A stretch of DNA of 64,000 nt from Myotis daubentonii (lineage: Eukaryota > Chordata > Mammalia > Chiroptera > Vespertilionidae), in assembly GCF_963259705.1 (NCBI RefSeq), contig NC_081844.1, positions 25,064,294-25,128,293 on the forward strand, in the 5' to 3' direction. Position numbers and translations under genes: made by a program. Positions 36,010-51,000 of this stretch are shown here, piece after piece. The notes below the pieces were generated by a model that made no database searches, was not told the origin of the DNA, and was given only the letters and a program-made list of their open reading frames with translations. Each line of letters begins with the position of its first letter. Position 1 is the first letter of the stretch.

Positions 36010-39000
36010 GTGAGAAATTGGGGGCCCCTATGGGAGGAGCAAGGGAACCCCTGGCAGCACCCCTTCCATGCCTCTGCTTCCTTGTCTGCCCACCCCCCAC
36101 CAAGGAGAAATAGGAGGCACCGCTGGCAGCTCTGGGCCTGACATGGAGGAAGCCGCATGGTTAGGCGGGAGCCGCGGCACATGGGAGAGCAGCTGGCAGT
36201 GCTCGGGAACCCCCCACGGCCAGCAGGAAGCCCTCGGGTGCTCTAAGGGTCTGTTCCCCACCCCAGAGGGATCTCCACGCTCCTTCCAGATCCACTTTGG
36301 AAGCTGCTCCCTAAGAGGGGAAACTGAAGCAGGTGGAAGAGAGGGGGTGAATGAGTGCTGTGACCCCCTCAGGAAGTCACTCTTAACAGATGGCAGAGTG
36401 GGGGCTACAGAGCTAAGGGGGACCCTTCCACAGCAGGGTGACCCCCACACTTCTCCCATTGTGTGGTAGAGGATGCCCCAGAGACTCCCCATTTTTGCTC
36501 CCAGAGACCCAGCTGGGCCTCAGCTGTGCCTTGAAGGGCTTTGCTGCTGTGGGTTTAACCTGAGCTCTGCCGTGACTTCCCCTTTGCCTCCCTTCCCGCC
36601 CCACCCAGGGTGGCTCTAGCAGTGGTTCTCAATCTGTGGGTCGCGACCCCTTAACTACATCCTGCATATCAGGTATTTACATTACAATTCATAACAGTAG
36701 CAAAATTACAGTTATGAAGTGGCAACGAAAATAATTTTATGGTTGGGGGTCACCACAACATGAGGAACTGCATTAAAGGGTCGCGGCATTAGGAAGGTTG
36801 AGAACCACTTTGCAAGGATTATCAGGTTATCAGGGCAGCTCATTGCCTGGGCAACCAGGCAACAAAGAGAGTTAAGAAATAACATTTGGCTTCCCTAACT
36901 GGTTTGGCTCAGTGGACAGAGCGTCGGCCTGCGGACTGAAAGGTCCCAGGTTCCATTCCGGTCAAGGGCATGTACCTTGGTTGCAGGCAAATCCCCAGTT
37001 GGGGGTGTGCGGAAGGCAGCTGATCGATGTTTCTCTCTCATCGATGTTTCTAACTCTCTAGCCCTCTCCCTTCCTCTCTGTAAAAAATCAATAAAATATA
37101 TTTAAAAAAGAAAAAAAAGAAATGACATTTGGGGTGCCACTCAGAACTTCCAAAGGCCACAGGGATGGGGCTGCCTGTGCTGGCCCAGGGTGCCAGGTGT
37201 GAACTGTTTTTTATTTTGTTGTTGTTTGTTTGTTTTTATCAAGGTGAGGTGTAATTTACATAGCATGTAATTCGCCTGTTGCAGGATTACAATTAGATGA
37301 TTTTTAGTGAATTTGCCGAGTCCATGCGGAGCACAGCTGAAGGCGGCGATGTGTCAGGGGCAAAGTCACAGAGCCCCTGATCCTCACTTTCCACATCTGT
37401 GAAATGGGGCAGAGCAAGGCTGGTCTTCACTTTACAGGCTTGTGTTAAGGGTTGAGTCCTGGTTCACAGTAAGAATTAAGTAACATTATTGTTGTTGTTG
37501 TTGTTAACGTTACTATTATTATTATTTCACTGGTAGGTCTTGGGTATGGGCTGCAGGAGGGGGATCCTTAGCAGGAGGAGCAAGGAGAGAATGATTGCCC
37601 CACCCCTGCCACAGGGGCCCCAGGCAGGAATCTGACTGCCCAGGGCTCAGCTAGGGGAATGCAAACCAGATGGGCCTGGGAGTAGCAACCAGCCATCCCT
37701 CTCCAGGCTCCTGTTTGGGTGACCTGCTGGGCCCCAGGTGGAGGTCTGGCCCAGCAGCCTCGGTGGTGGGGCAGGAAAGCCCAGCTCAGAACAAATACCC
37801 CCTCCTTGCAGGGTCTGGAGAACTTGACCCCTCACTTCCATCTTCCCCAGCCCCCTCTTCACCAGTTTCTCCATAAGCCTTTTTGGGGCTCTGAGCCACA
37901 GTTTGTCCATCTGCAGAGTGGGCATAAACAGAGCCTCTGTCTCATAGGGCAGCTGTGAGTATAAATGTTGCTACTGGGGCTTTGGGAGCTGGGGACGAAT
38001 TGGCCCAGGACCCACCAGGGAAGGTCATTTTTGGTCTGTCCTACAAAGAGGAAGTGGGTTCCACCAAAGGGAGAACTCACCAAACCCTGTGGCCAGAGAG
38101 GAGGAAGACAGGAGTTCCAGCCTGTTCACCGCATCTGCGAGGCCTCGGGAGGGTGTGGGGGTCTTTGCCCTCTGCTGGCCTGAGGGTATCAAGTTTGAAT
38201 ATTGGGACTGAGTGCGCAAGAGACCCTCCAGTCTGTACCCTCTACAGCTCCTCAAGTTGTGCTCACAATGACCGAGCCCAAAATTCCCCTGGGAGCCCCT
38301 CTATGCGCTACTGGGAGCCCCTCCATGGGTGACTGGGAGCCATGAGTTATCTCTTCATTTGGCCCAGGAAGTGACTCACTCCTGCCCTGTCTCCCTGGCC
38401 CCCATCCCTCCACCTGCTGCCTCCAATCTGGCCTCCCTGGATTATCTGGGTCTGGCTGCCACCACAGCATCTCTAGATCTGCAGGGACTGGATAGATGCC
38501 TCAAGCCCTCTCCATAACCCACCTGCTGCCCAGGTGCCCGCACTCACTCCTGCCATCCCTCCCTCCCGCCCTTTCCCTTCTCTGTTTCTCTATCTGGCTC
38601 TCCATCTCTCTATCTCTCCATGTATCTCTGGCATCTGTGTCTCTCTCTTTCTAGGAGTTCCCTATTTCTCTGTCCATCTCTCTAGATCACTGTCTTCTTA
38701 ACTCTGCCTCTCTGTTTCTCTCCAGTCTCTCTGTCTCTATGTCTCTCTATGTCTTCTGTCTCTCTCTCATCCATTCATTTTCCCTCATCTCTGTCTCCCT
38801 CTTTCTCCTCCAAGTCTCTAGTGCCTTCTCTATCTTTCTGTCTCTCTCTCTGTTTCTCTGTCTCCTCTTTATTTTCTCTCCATCTCTCTCTCCTTGTCTG
38901 TCCCTCTGATGCACAGGTCCTCGTCTCTAGATCCCCTGCTGACTTAAGGAGAACCCCCAGGACATGCCCTGGGATGGGGTGCCCTGAGCAGCAGCCAGAG

Positions 39001-42000
39001 CAAGATTGGGAGGCCCGTGCAGCACCACCCCTAACATGAGCCCCCATCATCTTCCTGTGTGCAGGAAGCCAGGGGGTGAAATGTCACTACCGGGTCCCAA
39101 GCTGGTCATTGTGGTGGACAGATGTGGGCGCAGTGGGCTTGAACCTGTGTCCCTGAGAAAGGGTGTGGGCTGGAGCACCTTAGATTTGGGAGTTCTGAGA
39201 GGACACCTTCACTTTTACATAAAGAAAGGACGACAGTAAGCACTCTGACACACCAGGCAGTACTTGTCTGCTTAACCCTCACACTCTAGGAAACAGGTCT
39301 CCTCTTCATCCCCATTCTACAGAAGGGGAAACTGAGGAACTGAGGCCCCTGACCAAGGTCTGGGAGTAGAACCAAGGCAAATTGGCTCCAGTATGTTTCC
39401 TGAATTGCTTCCCACAGGTCAGCAAAAGCCAAGAAACCTGCTAGGCTCAGGCCCCTCCCCATCCTTCAGTTCCTGAAAGCCACCTTCAGGCGATGGGTGC
39501 AGACCCTCTGGTCATGGGCATTGGAGGCCAGGGAGGTGCCACCTGCCCACTCTCTCCTTGTGTAGTAGATAGAGCCTGAGCCTGGGAGGGGTGAGCCGCC
39601 CCATCTCTCAGATGTGTCACCCTCAGGGCGCCCTTCCCTGTTCTGTGTCCTCCTGACCCTCCATCTCTCTGTTCCAGCGCTGTGTGTCCTGCTGATTCTG
39701 TTGGAAGATGGACCCCAGAACACCAGGGGTGAGTCTGCTGGGAGTAACTCAGTCCCCAGCCAGAGTCCCAACCCCCATCTCACCTCTCAGCCCAGGCAGA
39801 GAAAGGCCTCTTGCAGGAGGAAGCTCAGGGTTGCCCCTCCCAACACCCCTCCCCAGCCTCTGGCTCAGCCCTCATCTTCTTATCATGGTCTCTGGCCCAC
39901 AGCCTCTGCCTGTCCCCAGCAGTGCCCTCCAGACTCCTCATGTGTCAGTGGCACTGCCTGTCGCTGTGATCCAGGATTCCAAACTCCATTTGGAAAGAAC
40001 AAAGTCAACCAAGGGGAGACTTGTGAAGGTACAGAGGCTTGGGGTGGTGGAGGGCTACATGGAGACGGAATGATGGTTGGTGGCCTCAGCCTTTGTTCTC
40101 AGACCATCATGAAGGACAGAGAAAAGAGAAAGAAAAAGATATGAAGGTGGAAAATGAGAAGTGAATAAACATGGCTTCATACAGAGAGAGGAGCTGGGTT
40201 TCCAGGACCCTGGAACTGTTGTATCACTAATCAGCGAGCTGGACAAGACGCCTTAATGAGCCAATTAGTTAGGAGTCATCTTTATTGTGCGCAGGTTCAG
40301 AGCAGATTACCTCTGTCAAATTCTGAACACACACACACACAAAAAAAAATCCTGAACACCCAAGAGAGGAAGCATTCTCTTTTTATATTTTCTCAGGTCC
40401 TTGTGTAAGTTATTTTTGCAGACAGCTTGTGACCTTGAGTATATCTCATATCTAGCAAACACCTGTCATATCTATACAGACACCTGTAATCCTGGGTACA
40501 TATCTATACCATACCTGGCATCAGTATTAGCGTATCAGTCCTTTATGTTAGATTGTTAACTTATAAGGTTAGACTATTAAGTTTATCTTTTCTATTATTC
40601 AAACTAAATTAGTTATTTTTACAGAATAAGAGACCATCTAAAAATAACATAGTTGACTTACAGAGCAAGGGACTATCTAAAAATTGCAGAAAACTTCAAA
40701 TAACAGTTTTTCCAAAGAAGGGATCATTGCTATGCTTCAGAACCTATGCCTCAGTTTACCCTTCCAGGACTGGGGAGGGGGATGCTGAGCTTCCACCCAC
40801 CCACCACTTGAGCACCTCCTCCTGTATCCAAATCCAGGTGACAGACAGAAAGCTGAGCAGGGCAGAGCTGATTTAGTGGGTTTCAGGAATGGCTTGCTCC
40901 AGCCACATCAGGGCTGCCTGAGAGTCTGAATATTTCCTAAAAGACACTGATTGAGCATCAGGCTCCATGCTAGGTATGGAACCTGGCTCTCTGCCCTGAG
41001 GGCACACATGGCTTTGGCAGGTGACCCTTTACCCCATTTTATTCCAGACATTGACGAATGTAAACAACGGGTGAACGAGACCTGTGGAAAAGACGCACAC
41101 TGCCATAACACGAAGGGGAGCTACTACTGCACATGCAGACCAGGATACAGGCCTGGTTTGGGGGCAACAAAGTTTAATAATCCAAGTGAGAACACGTGTC
41201 AAGGTAAGAATGTCCTGCATCTTCCATCTCCCCGTCTATGAGGTTTGGAGTCACCAGAGCCATTCCTGCAGCATACAGGGTGCCAGGCCCTGGGTATAGG
41301 TGCAGCCCCAGGTCTGAGTGGGACAAGTGTGCCTGTGCCTATCCCACTAAAACAGAGAGGTGGGGTGGCCTTTGAGCCAGGACCCAGGTCCTGGTTTTGC
41401 ACTTTGACAGCTGGTATGCAACACCAGCCAAGACACTTATTCAGAAACTAGAGGCCTAGTGCATGAATTTGTGCACCAGTGGGGTAGCTCGGCCTAGCCT
41501 TAGGATCGTGCCAAAACCAGCTCTCCAATATCCCTGAGGGGTCCCGGATTATGAGAAAGTGCAGGCCAGACCGAGGGACTCCACCAGTCCACTATCGGGG
41601 TCGGGGAGGACACAGAAGGTTGGCCAGCTGGGAAGGGAACAAAGGAGGGCTGTGTAAATCAAGCATGTCAAACTCAAAGGCTAAGAGGGGCAAAATAAAC
41701 GAGACAATGCAGCTTGCAGGCCACAAATTTGACAAGATTGGTGTTAATTTACCAAAGTTTTTTTATCCACTCATCTGTTGATGGGCACTTAAGCTGTTTT
41801 CACATCTTAATTATTGTCAATTGCACTGCTATGAACATAGGAGTGCATATATTCTTTCTGATGTGTGTTTTGATTTTCTTAGGATATTTTCCTAGAAGTG
41901 GGATCACTGGGTCAAATGGGAGTTCCATTTTTAATTTTTTGAGGAAGCTCCATGCTGTTTTCCACAATGGCTGCAGCAGTCTGCATTCCCCTGAGCAGTA

Positions 42001-45000
42001 TACTAAGGTTTCCTTTTTTCCTCATCCTCACCAACACTTGGACATTTGTTGATTTGTTGATAATAGCCATTCTGCCAGGTGTGAGGTGATATCTCGTTGT
42101 CATTTTGATTAGCATCTCTCTGATGATTAGTGATTTTAAGCATTTTTTCATATGTTCTTTGGATTTCTGTATGTCCACTTCGGAGAAGTATTAATTTAGG
42201 TCCTTTGGCCAATTTAATTGAATTTTTTATCTCCCTTTTGTTAAGTTGTATGAGTTCTCTATATATTTTGGATATTAACATCTTATCAGATGTGTCATTG
42301 GCAAATGTGTTCTCCCATGCAGTGGGTTCTCTTGTTGTTTTGTTGATGGTTTCTTTTGCTCTGCAGAAGCTTTGCATTTTGATATAGTCCCATTTGTTTA
42401 TTTTCTCCTTAGTCTCCATTGTCCTAGGAGATATCTTGGCAAACATATTGCTACAAGAGATATCTGAGATTTTGGCGCCTATAGTTTCTTCTAGGATTTT
42501 TATGGTTTCACATCTTGCATGTAAGTATTTTATCCATTTTGAGTTTATTCTTGTGTATGGTATAAGTTGGTGGTCTAGTTTCCTTTATTGCAAGTAGCTA
42601 TTCAGTTTTCCCAACACTATTTTTTTTATTTGATTTGATATATTTTTATTGATTTCAGAGAGGAAGGAAGAGGTAGAGAGAGAAAGAGACATCCATGATG
42701 AGAGAGAATCATAGATTGGCTGCTTCCTTCAAGTCCCCCACTGGGAATTGAGCCCACAACCCAGGCATGTGCCCTCGATCAGAATCGAACCTGGGACTTT
42801 TCAGTTTGCAGGCCAATGCTCCATCCACTGAGCCAAACTGGTTAGGGCCCAACACTATTTATGAAAGAGACAGTCTTTCCTCCATTGTATTTTCTTACCT
42901 CCTCTGTCAAATATTAATTGAGCATAATGGCTTGCGTTGACTTCTGGGTTCTCTGTTCTGTTCCATTGATCTATATGCCTGTTCTTGTGCCAGGAACAGG
43001 CTGTTTTGAGAACAGTGGCTTTGTAGTATAACCTGATATCTGGTCTTGTGATCCCTCCAACGTTGCTCTTCTTTCTCAATATTGCTGCAGCTATATGGGG
43101 TATTTTTTGGTTTCATATAAATTTTTGGAGTGTTTGTCCTAGGTCTGTGAAATATGCTGTTGGTATTTTAATACACATTGCATTAAATATATAGACTGCC
43201 TTGGTTAGCATGGACATTTTTATGATGATTATTCTACCAATCCATGAGCATGGTATATTCTTCCAGTTGTTTATATCTTTCCCTAGCTCTTTTCTCAACA
43301 TCCTGTACTTTTCTGAGTACAGGTCTTTTACCTCCTTGGTTAAGTTTATTTCTAAGTATTTTAATGCTTTTTTTGCAGTGGTAAATTGGTTTATTTTTTT
43401 AGTTTCTCTTTATGAGAGTTCATTGTTGGTGACTAAAAATGCCATGGATTTTTGGGTGTTAATTTAGTATCCTGCTACTTTTCCGAATTCATTTATTAAA
43501 TCCAGTAGTATTTTGGTGGAGGCTTTAGGGTTTTCTATGTACAGTATCATGTCATTTGTGAATAATCAGAGTTTTACTACCTCCTTTCCAATTTGGATGC
43601 CTTTTATTTCTTCTTCTTGTCTAATCACTATGGCTAGGACTTCCACTATTATGTTGATCAACAGTGGTGAAAGCAGATATCCCTGTCTTGTTCCTATTCT
43701 TAGGGGAAATGTTTTTAGTTTTTGCCCATTGAATATGATATTGGCTGTAAGTTTGTCAGACATGGGTTTTATTATCTTGAGTTATGATACCCCATTCCCA
43801 TATTGCTGAAAGTTTTTATCAAAAAAGTGTGTTGTATTTTGTCAAATGCTTTTTCTGCACCAATTGATATGATCATGTGATTTTTGTCTTACAATCTGTT
43901 TATGTGCTGTATCACATTTATATATTTATGAATATTGTACCAGCCTTGCATTACTGAAATAAATCTCACTGGGTCATTGTGCATGATCTTTTCAATGTAC
44001 TGCTGGATCTGATTTCCAAAAATTTTGTTGAGGATTTTAGCCTCTATGTTCATCAGTGATATTGGCCTGTAATTCTCTTTCTTTGTAGTGTCTTTATCTG
44101 GTTTTGGTATTAGGATAATGCTAGCCACATAGAAAGAACTTGGAAGTGTTCCTTCCTCTTTGATTGTTTGAAAAAATTTGAGGAGGATAGATGTTATTTT
44201 TGTTTTGATAAATAACCAAATAAATATTTGGTAAAACTCCCCTATGAAACTGTCTGGACTGGTGCTTTTGTTTGCTGGAAGTTTGTTGTTTTCTGATTCT
44301 TTCTGATTGAGTTTTGGAAGGTTGTATTTTTCTAGGAATATGTCCATTTCTTCTAGGTTGTCCAGTTTGTTGGAATAAAGTTGTTCATAGTATTTCTTTT
44401 TATGATCCTTTGTATTTCTGTGGGGTCAGTTGTTACTTCACCTCTTTTCTTTCTGATTTTCAGTCCTCTTTGTTTCCTAGTGAGTGTGGCTAGAAGTTCA
44501 TTAATCTTGTTTATTCTTTCAAAAAACCACCTCTTGGTTTTATTGATCTTTTGTATTGTTTGTTTGTTTGTTTTGGTTTTTGTGGTTTGTTTGTTTGTTT
44601 GTTTGTTTTTGGACTCTGTGTCATATATTTCCTACTTTCTACTTACTCTCAACTTTTCTTGATGTTCTCTTTCTAATTCTTTAAGTTGTAGTGTTAGATA
44701 ACTTATGAGCTTTTCTTGTTTTTTGAGATAGGCCTATAGTGCTATGAATTTTCCACTGGGACTGCTTTCACTGTGCCCCATAGATTTTGGATTTTTGTGT
44801 GTTCATTTTCATTTGTTTCCAGGATGTTTTTTATTTCTTCTTTGGTAACCCACGCATCCTATCTAATAAAAGAGAAAAATGGTAATTGGCGTACGACGAT
44901 ACCCTTTTCATTGGCTAATCAGGGCTATATGCAAATTAACTGCCAACTAAAATTGGCAGTTAACTGCCAACTAAGATTGGCAGTTAACTGCCAACAGAAT

Positions 45001-48000
45001 GGCGGTTAATTTGCATATGTAGGCACAATGCAGGGAGGCGAAAGGGAAAGCAGGAAGAAGCCCCCTGCCACTGACAGTGATCGGAAACCCAGGGAGGAGC
45101 GAAGAGCTGGGGGGCAGGGAAAAGGCAGCCCTGGGGCTGCCTTTTCCCTGCCCCCCAGCCATGATCGGAGAATCAGGTGCCTTTGCCGCCCTGGCCAGTG
45201 ATAGCAGGAAGTAGGGGTAGAGCCAGCGATGGGAGCTGGGCATGGTTGAAGCTGGCAGTCCCAGGAGCTAGGGGTCCCTTGCCTGGGCCTAAAGCGTAGC
45301 CCACGATTGCGGGGCCGCTGCAGCTGTGGGTCCCCGCTGCCCGGGCCGGACACCTAGGCCAGAGGTGTTAGGCCTGGGCAGGGGCGGAGCCTGCAACCGC
45401 GGGGAGCTGGGGGTCCCCTGCCCAGGCCTGACACCTCTGCTGGAGGCCTCAGGCCTGGTCAAGGGGCCAATCCGGTGATTGGTGATCGGAGGGTGATGAG
45501 GGTCAACTCCTCTGGCTGAGGCATCAGGCCTGGGCTGGGGGCTGAGCCGGGGATTGGGGGGATATGATGGTCCCCTTGCCCAGGCCTGAAGCCTGGGTCA
45601 GAGGCATCAGGCTTGGGCCGGGGGTGGAGCAAGCGATCAGAGGGAGATGGGGGTCCCCTGCCCAGGCATGATTCCTGGGCCAGAGGCCTCAGGCCTGGGC
45701 GGGGGCCAGAGCCAGTGATCGGGGGGAGATGGGAGTCCCCTGTCCAAGCCTGACACCTCTGGCGGAGGCGTCAGGCCTGGGCAAGGGGCCGATCAGGCGA
45801 TTGGAGGGTGATGGGGGTCTACGCCTCTGGCCGAGGCATCAGGCCTGGGCAAGGGGCAGAGCCAGCAATCGGAGGGTGATGGGGGTCCCCTGCCCAGGCC
45901 TGACACCTGGGCCAGAGGCATCAGGCCTGGGCTTGGGGCAGAACCAGTGATGGGGAAAATGAGGGTCCCCTGCCCAGGCCTGACGCCTCTGTCTGAGGCG
46001 TCAGGCCTGGGCAAGGGGCCGATCCTGCGATTGGAGGGTGATGGGGGTCAACGCCTGAGGGCTCCCAGTATGTGAGAGGGGGCAGGCTGGGCTGAGGGAC
46101 ACTCCCCCCCACACACACACCCAGTGCACGAATTTCATGCACCGGGCCCCTAGTTGTTTAATAACATGCTATGTAGCCCGCATATGTTTTATTGTTTTTG
46201 GGTGCTTTTATTAGAAATTAGATTTCTAATTTCATGTCATTGTGGTCTGAGAAGATACTTGATATGATTTCAATCTTCTTGAATTTGTAGAGACTTAGCA
46301 TGTGTCCTAACATGTGGTCTGTCTTTGAAAATGCCCCTTGTGCACTTGGGAAGAAAGTATATGCTGTAGCTTTGAGGTGGAATATTCTGAAGATGTCAAT
46401 TAGTTTCATCTGCTCGAGTGTGTATCTTAGGATTGCTGTTTCATTGTTGATTTTTTTGTCTAGAAGATTTATCAAGTTTTGTCAGTTGGATATTAAAGTT
46501 CCCTATTATGGTTGTATTGCTGTGATATCTCCCTTGGTATTCTCCAGAAGTACTTTTTATATGTTTGGATGCTCATGTTTGGGTATATATATCTTTACCA
46601 GAATTATATCCTGTTGTTGTATTGATCCTTTTAGTATTATGAGGTGGCTTTCCTTATCTCCTTCACTTTGAGGTCTCTTTTGTCAGATATAAGTATAGCT
46701 ACCACTGAGTTTTTAAAATTTCCATTTGCCTGAAAAATACTTTTCCATCCCTTCATTTTCAGATTTCATGAGTCCTTTGTTCTGAGGTGGATCTCTTGTA
46801 AACAGCGTATATATGGGTCATGTTTTCTTATCCATTCAGCTACCCTTTGCCTTCTGATTGGAACATTTAATCCATTTACAGTTAAGGTTATTATTGATAG
46901 GTACTCGTTTTTTGCCATTTTTATTCTTTATGCCTGTGTTCCTCCCTCCCTTTCTATTTCTTCTTTTTACAACAGTCCCTTTAGCATTTCTTCCATTGCT
47001 GGTTTGGTGGAAATAAACTCCTTCAGCCTTTATTTTCTGAAAGTTCCTGACTTCACCTTCAATTTTGAATGATAGTCTTGCTGGATAGAGTATTCTTGGA
47101 TTCAGTACCTTGATTTTCATCACTTTGTATATACTTCATGCCATTACCTTCTGGCCTGATGTGTTTCTTTTGAGAAATACATTGATAGTCTAATGGGAGA
47201 TCCCTTGTAGGTAACTTTCTGTCTCTCTCTTGCAGTCTTTAAGATTCTTTTTCTGTCTTTTATATTTGCCCATTTAATTATGGTGTATCTTGGTGTGGGT
47301 CCTTTTGGGTCCATCTTGATAGGGACTCTCTGTGCTTCATGGACTTGTGTGACGTTTTTCTTCCCCAAGTAAGAGATCATTTCTTTGAACAGGTTTAATA
47401 TTCTATGCTCAGCTTTCTCTCCTTCTGGCATACCTATTATGCAGATATTGTTTTGTTTCATGTTGTCCCTAAGCTGGCCTAAAGTTTTCTGCTTTTTAGT
47501 GTTTGTTTTTTTCCAGTTGTTGGTCTGTTTGGGTATTTTTTTCTACCTTGTCTTTTACCTCACTGATTCCATCCACAGCTTCTTCTAGTTTACTGTTGAA
47601 ACCATCCAGGGTGTTCTTTATTGTAGCTATGTCATTCTTCATTTCCTCTTGATTCTTATTCAAGTTTATGTACTTCTCATTCAGCTCATTATATTTCTCA
47701 TTGAGTTTCTGTAATTCTCATTCAGATGTTTGAGCATCCTTATAACCATTACTTTGAATTCTTTATCTGAAAAATTGCTTTCCTCCATTTCATTTAGTTC
47801 CTTTTCTGGTGATTCCTCCTTTTATTTCATTTGTGGATTTTTTCTTTGTCTCCCCAGGTTTGCTGTTCCTTTATTTGTTTCTATGTATTAAGTCAAATTG
47901 CTATACCACCTAGATTATTTGGGTTGGTCTTATGTAATAGGTGTTTTATGGAACCCAGTAGTGCAGTTTCTCAGATCTCCTGGGCTGGGTGTTCTAGGAA

Positions 48001-51000
48001 GACACCCTACTTTAGTCATTTGGATTCTCCTGTTTTTGTTGGGTCTTGAGTGTTATTGTACCATTTGTGGATGGAGTCTCGTTTCAGGGTGTCTGATTAT
48101 GTGACTCACCTCTGACCCTGTTGTGCTAGCTTTTGAGGAGTTGCTGATTGAACAGCGCAGAATACAAAAAAAACAAAAAATAAAAATGAAGAAACAGAAC
48201 AAGAATGTACACAAGACCCTCATAGCCAAGACAAAAGTGACCACCAGAGAAAAGAGAATTAGGAAAGAGAAAACAGAGCAAGAATGATAGAAAGAAAAGG
48301 AAAGAAAAAATATGGAAAGAAAACATAACACAAAAAACAAATAAACAAAAAGCACAAACCAAAAACACCAAATAATAGGGGGAAGAACCGGTAAATACAG
48401 AACTTAAATAAAGAAAATAAGAACAAAGAATTAGAGGAATAGGATAAGGAACATGGTTTAGAATTAATGAGGGTGAAAAGAAATGAGAAGATAAGAAAAA
48501 AATTGAAAAGAAGAAGAGAGCAGATAGACCTAAATTAAGGAACTGAAATAAGAAAATAGGAGAAAGAGAGGAGAGAATAAAATTGAGTAGTCCAAAAAAA
48601 CGAGAAAAGAATATTGAATAGGAACAGGGAAGAGGAAAATTATATATATGAACAAAACAACAGAGACTAGAGTAATTACAAATCAGATGTGGATGAAAGC
48701 ACCTCTGGGCAGAACTCCTGCCACAAATCCACCCAATGTCACAACACCAAGGGCAGCTATGAGTGCCGCTGCAAGCCTGGCTGGAAGCCTATTCCTAGGT
48801 CCCCCAATGGCCCAAACAACATCGTTTGTGAAGGTTTGGAGTTCAGATTCTATAAGTATACATCTTCTTTACTTGGCTGAGCCATCTGAAAGGAAGCTGC
48901 CATAAGGGTTTTGGCAGAGAATGGGGCAGCATTATCAGCAATAGTGCATGCCCAGTGCAGGCAGTGAGGAGAGGGTGAACTGAGCCGGGCAGGGCTGAGT
49001 TTCAGATTCTGTTCTAATAAGGGCAGAAGTACAGCTCTGGGCGCAGCGATGCCACAGCCCACAGTCTCAACGCATGGGAGCTGTCAGTGTGGCAGCCACC
49101 CTGGTTAGAAGTCCATCGCAGGTCCTCCCCTAGTCCATCGTGACCTACAGTGTGGGACATATCTTTGTGATGACACTTGCACACACTGTCCTTTCCTCGT
49201 CCACCTTGCAGGGGCCCTCAGAGCTTAATGTGCTTTTAAGGTAGAAAATGTCACCACAAATTTGTATATGTTGGGCTAGGTGGCTTTTAGGCAGGGTTTT
49301 GTGGGGTCTCCAGAGTGTAATTTAAGAGAAAGGGGAGGAGCTTTGGGGTCAGGGAGTGGAGGGAGGCCTGACACTATCTCTGCTTTGTCCTCAGAGGTGG
49401 ATGAATGTACCTCGGGACAAAACTCCTGCCACAAATCCACCCGATGCCACAACACCGAGGGCAGCTATGAGTGCCGCTGCCGCCCTGGATGGAAGCTGAT
49501 GCCTGGGTCCCGAAACGGCCCACACAACACCGTCTGTGAAGGTTCGGAGTTCAGATCCCATAAATGGACCACACCTTCTTTATGTTGCTGAGCCATCTGA
49601 AAGGAAGCTGCCCTAATGGGCTTTGGTCGAGACGGGAGGCACCGTCAGCAATGGTGTGTGCCCAGTGCAGCAGTGAGGAGAGCGCACCTGGGCCAGGCGG
49701 GGCTGAGCTTCAGATTCTGTTCTAATAAGGGCAGGAGTGCAGCTCTGGGCCCAGCGGTGCCACAGCCCACAGCCCGCAGCCGCAGCACATGGGGAGCTAT
49801 CAGTGTGGCAGCCTCCCTGATTGGAAGTCTATCACAGGTCCTCCCCCAGTCCATCCTGCCCCACAGTTAGGGGACACAGCTTTGGAATGACAATGGCACA
49901 CACACACATAGCCCTGCCCTGTCCACCTTGCAGGGGTGCTATGAGCTTAATGTCCTTTTAAGGTTGGAAAATGTCACCACAACTTTGACTATGTCGGGCT
50001 AGGTGGCTATCAGGCAAGGTTTAGTGGAGTGTCCAAAGTGTACTCTAAGAGAAGGGGCAGGAGGGCTTATGTGCAGGGAATGCAGGGAGGGCCTGACACT
50101 CTCTCTGGTTTGTCCTCAGATGTGGATGAATGTACCTCAGGACAAAACTCCTGCCACAAATCCGCCCAATGCCACAACACCGAGGGCAGCTACATGTGCC
50201 GCTGCCGCCCTGGCTGGAAGCCGGTTCCTGGGTCCCCCAATGGCCCAAACAACACCATCTGTGAAGGTTCGGAGTTCAGATCCCATAAATGTACCACATC
50301 TTCTTTACTTTGCTGAGCCATCTGAAAGGCAGCTGCCATAACGGGCTTTGGTAGAGAGGAGGCAGCACTTTCAGCAACGGTGTGTGCCCAGTGTAGACAG
50401 TGAGAATAGGGGGACCTGGCCAGGCAGGGCTGAGCTCTGATTCTGCTCTAATAAGGGCAGAAATACAGCTCTGGACACAGTGCTGCCAGAGCCCACAGCC
50501 CACAGCCTCAGTGCATGGGAGCTATCAGTGTGGCAGCCATCAGAGGTTAGAAGGCCACTACAGGACCTCCCACAATCCATCCTGCCCCACAGAGTGGGTC
50601 ACATCTTTGGGATGAAACTTGCACACACACAGTCCTGCCTCATCCACCATGCAGGGGCGCTTTGAGCTTAATGTGCTTTTATGGTGGAAAACGTCATCAC
50701 AAATTAGTATGTGTCGGGCTAGGTGGCTTTTAGGCAGGGTTTAGTGGGGTGTCCGGAGTGTAATTCCAGAGAACTGGCAGGAGCTTTGCATGCAGGGAAT
50801 GCAGGTGGGCCTGACACTCTCTCCGGTTTGTCCTCAGATGTGAATGAATGTACCTCGGGGCAACACTCCTGCCGCCAATTAGCCATATGCCACAACACCG
50901 AGGGCAGCCATGAGTGCCACTGTCCCCCTGGCTGGAATCCGACTCCTAAATCCTCCCACGGCAAACAATACATCCTCTGTGAAGGTTCGGAGTTCAGATC

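Larger units (their letters stand above)
41912..46835 (-). pseudogene. L1 ORF2 remnant (intron 4 copy)
   Basis: Reverse-transcriptase text such as [20 protein letters not shown] and [14 protein letters not shown] is seen at 43889-44347, and C-terminal text ([19 protein letters not shown]) at about 42060-42130. Many stops and shifts, plus a SINE and a Helitron, show it is dead. Confidence 0.75.
41745..48683 (-). mobile_element. Long antisense L1 in intron 4, reaching the first EGF array unit
   Basis: Reading the minus strand from 48683 leftwards gives an A/T-rich 5' region, ORF1, then ORF2 to its C-terminus near 41912. It contains a VES SINE (42623-42847) and a Helitron (44857-46153), so the L1 itself is about 5.4 kb. 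Its 3' end is lost. Frames are broken many times. Its right end touches the broken array exon, so it may have replaced that unit's 5' flank. Confidence 0.85.

Noticed and set aside
36068..36469. 133-residue frame in intron 1 as an alternative first exon
   Set aside because: It overlaps an opposite-strand open frame of similar length and shows no domain; GC-rich chance frame is more likely.
8183..42847. tRNA-like box A and box B sequences at many places
   Set aside because: Each belongs to a VES SINE with a CT-rich and A-rich tail and often a target duplication, not to a tRNA gene.
44938..44998. Short repeated ttggcagttaactgccaa units as a possible regulatory array
   Set aside because: They occur at the same position in the sister Helitron at 22958, so they belong to the element.
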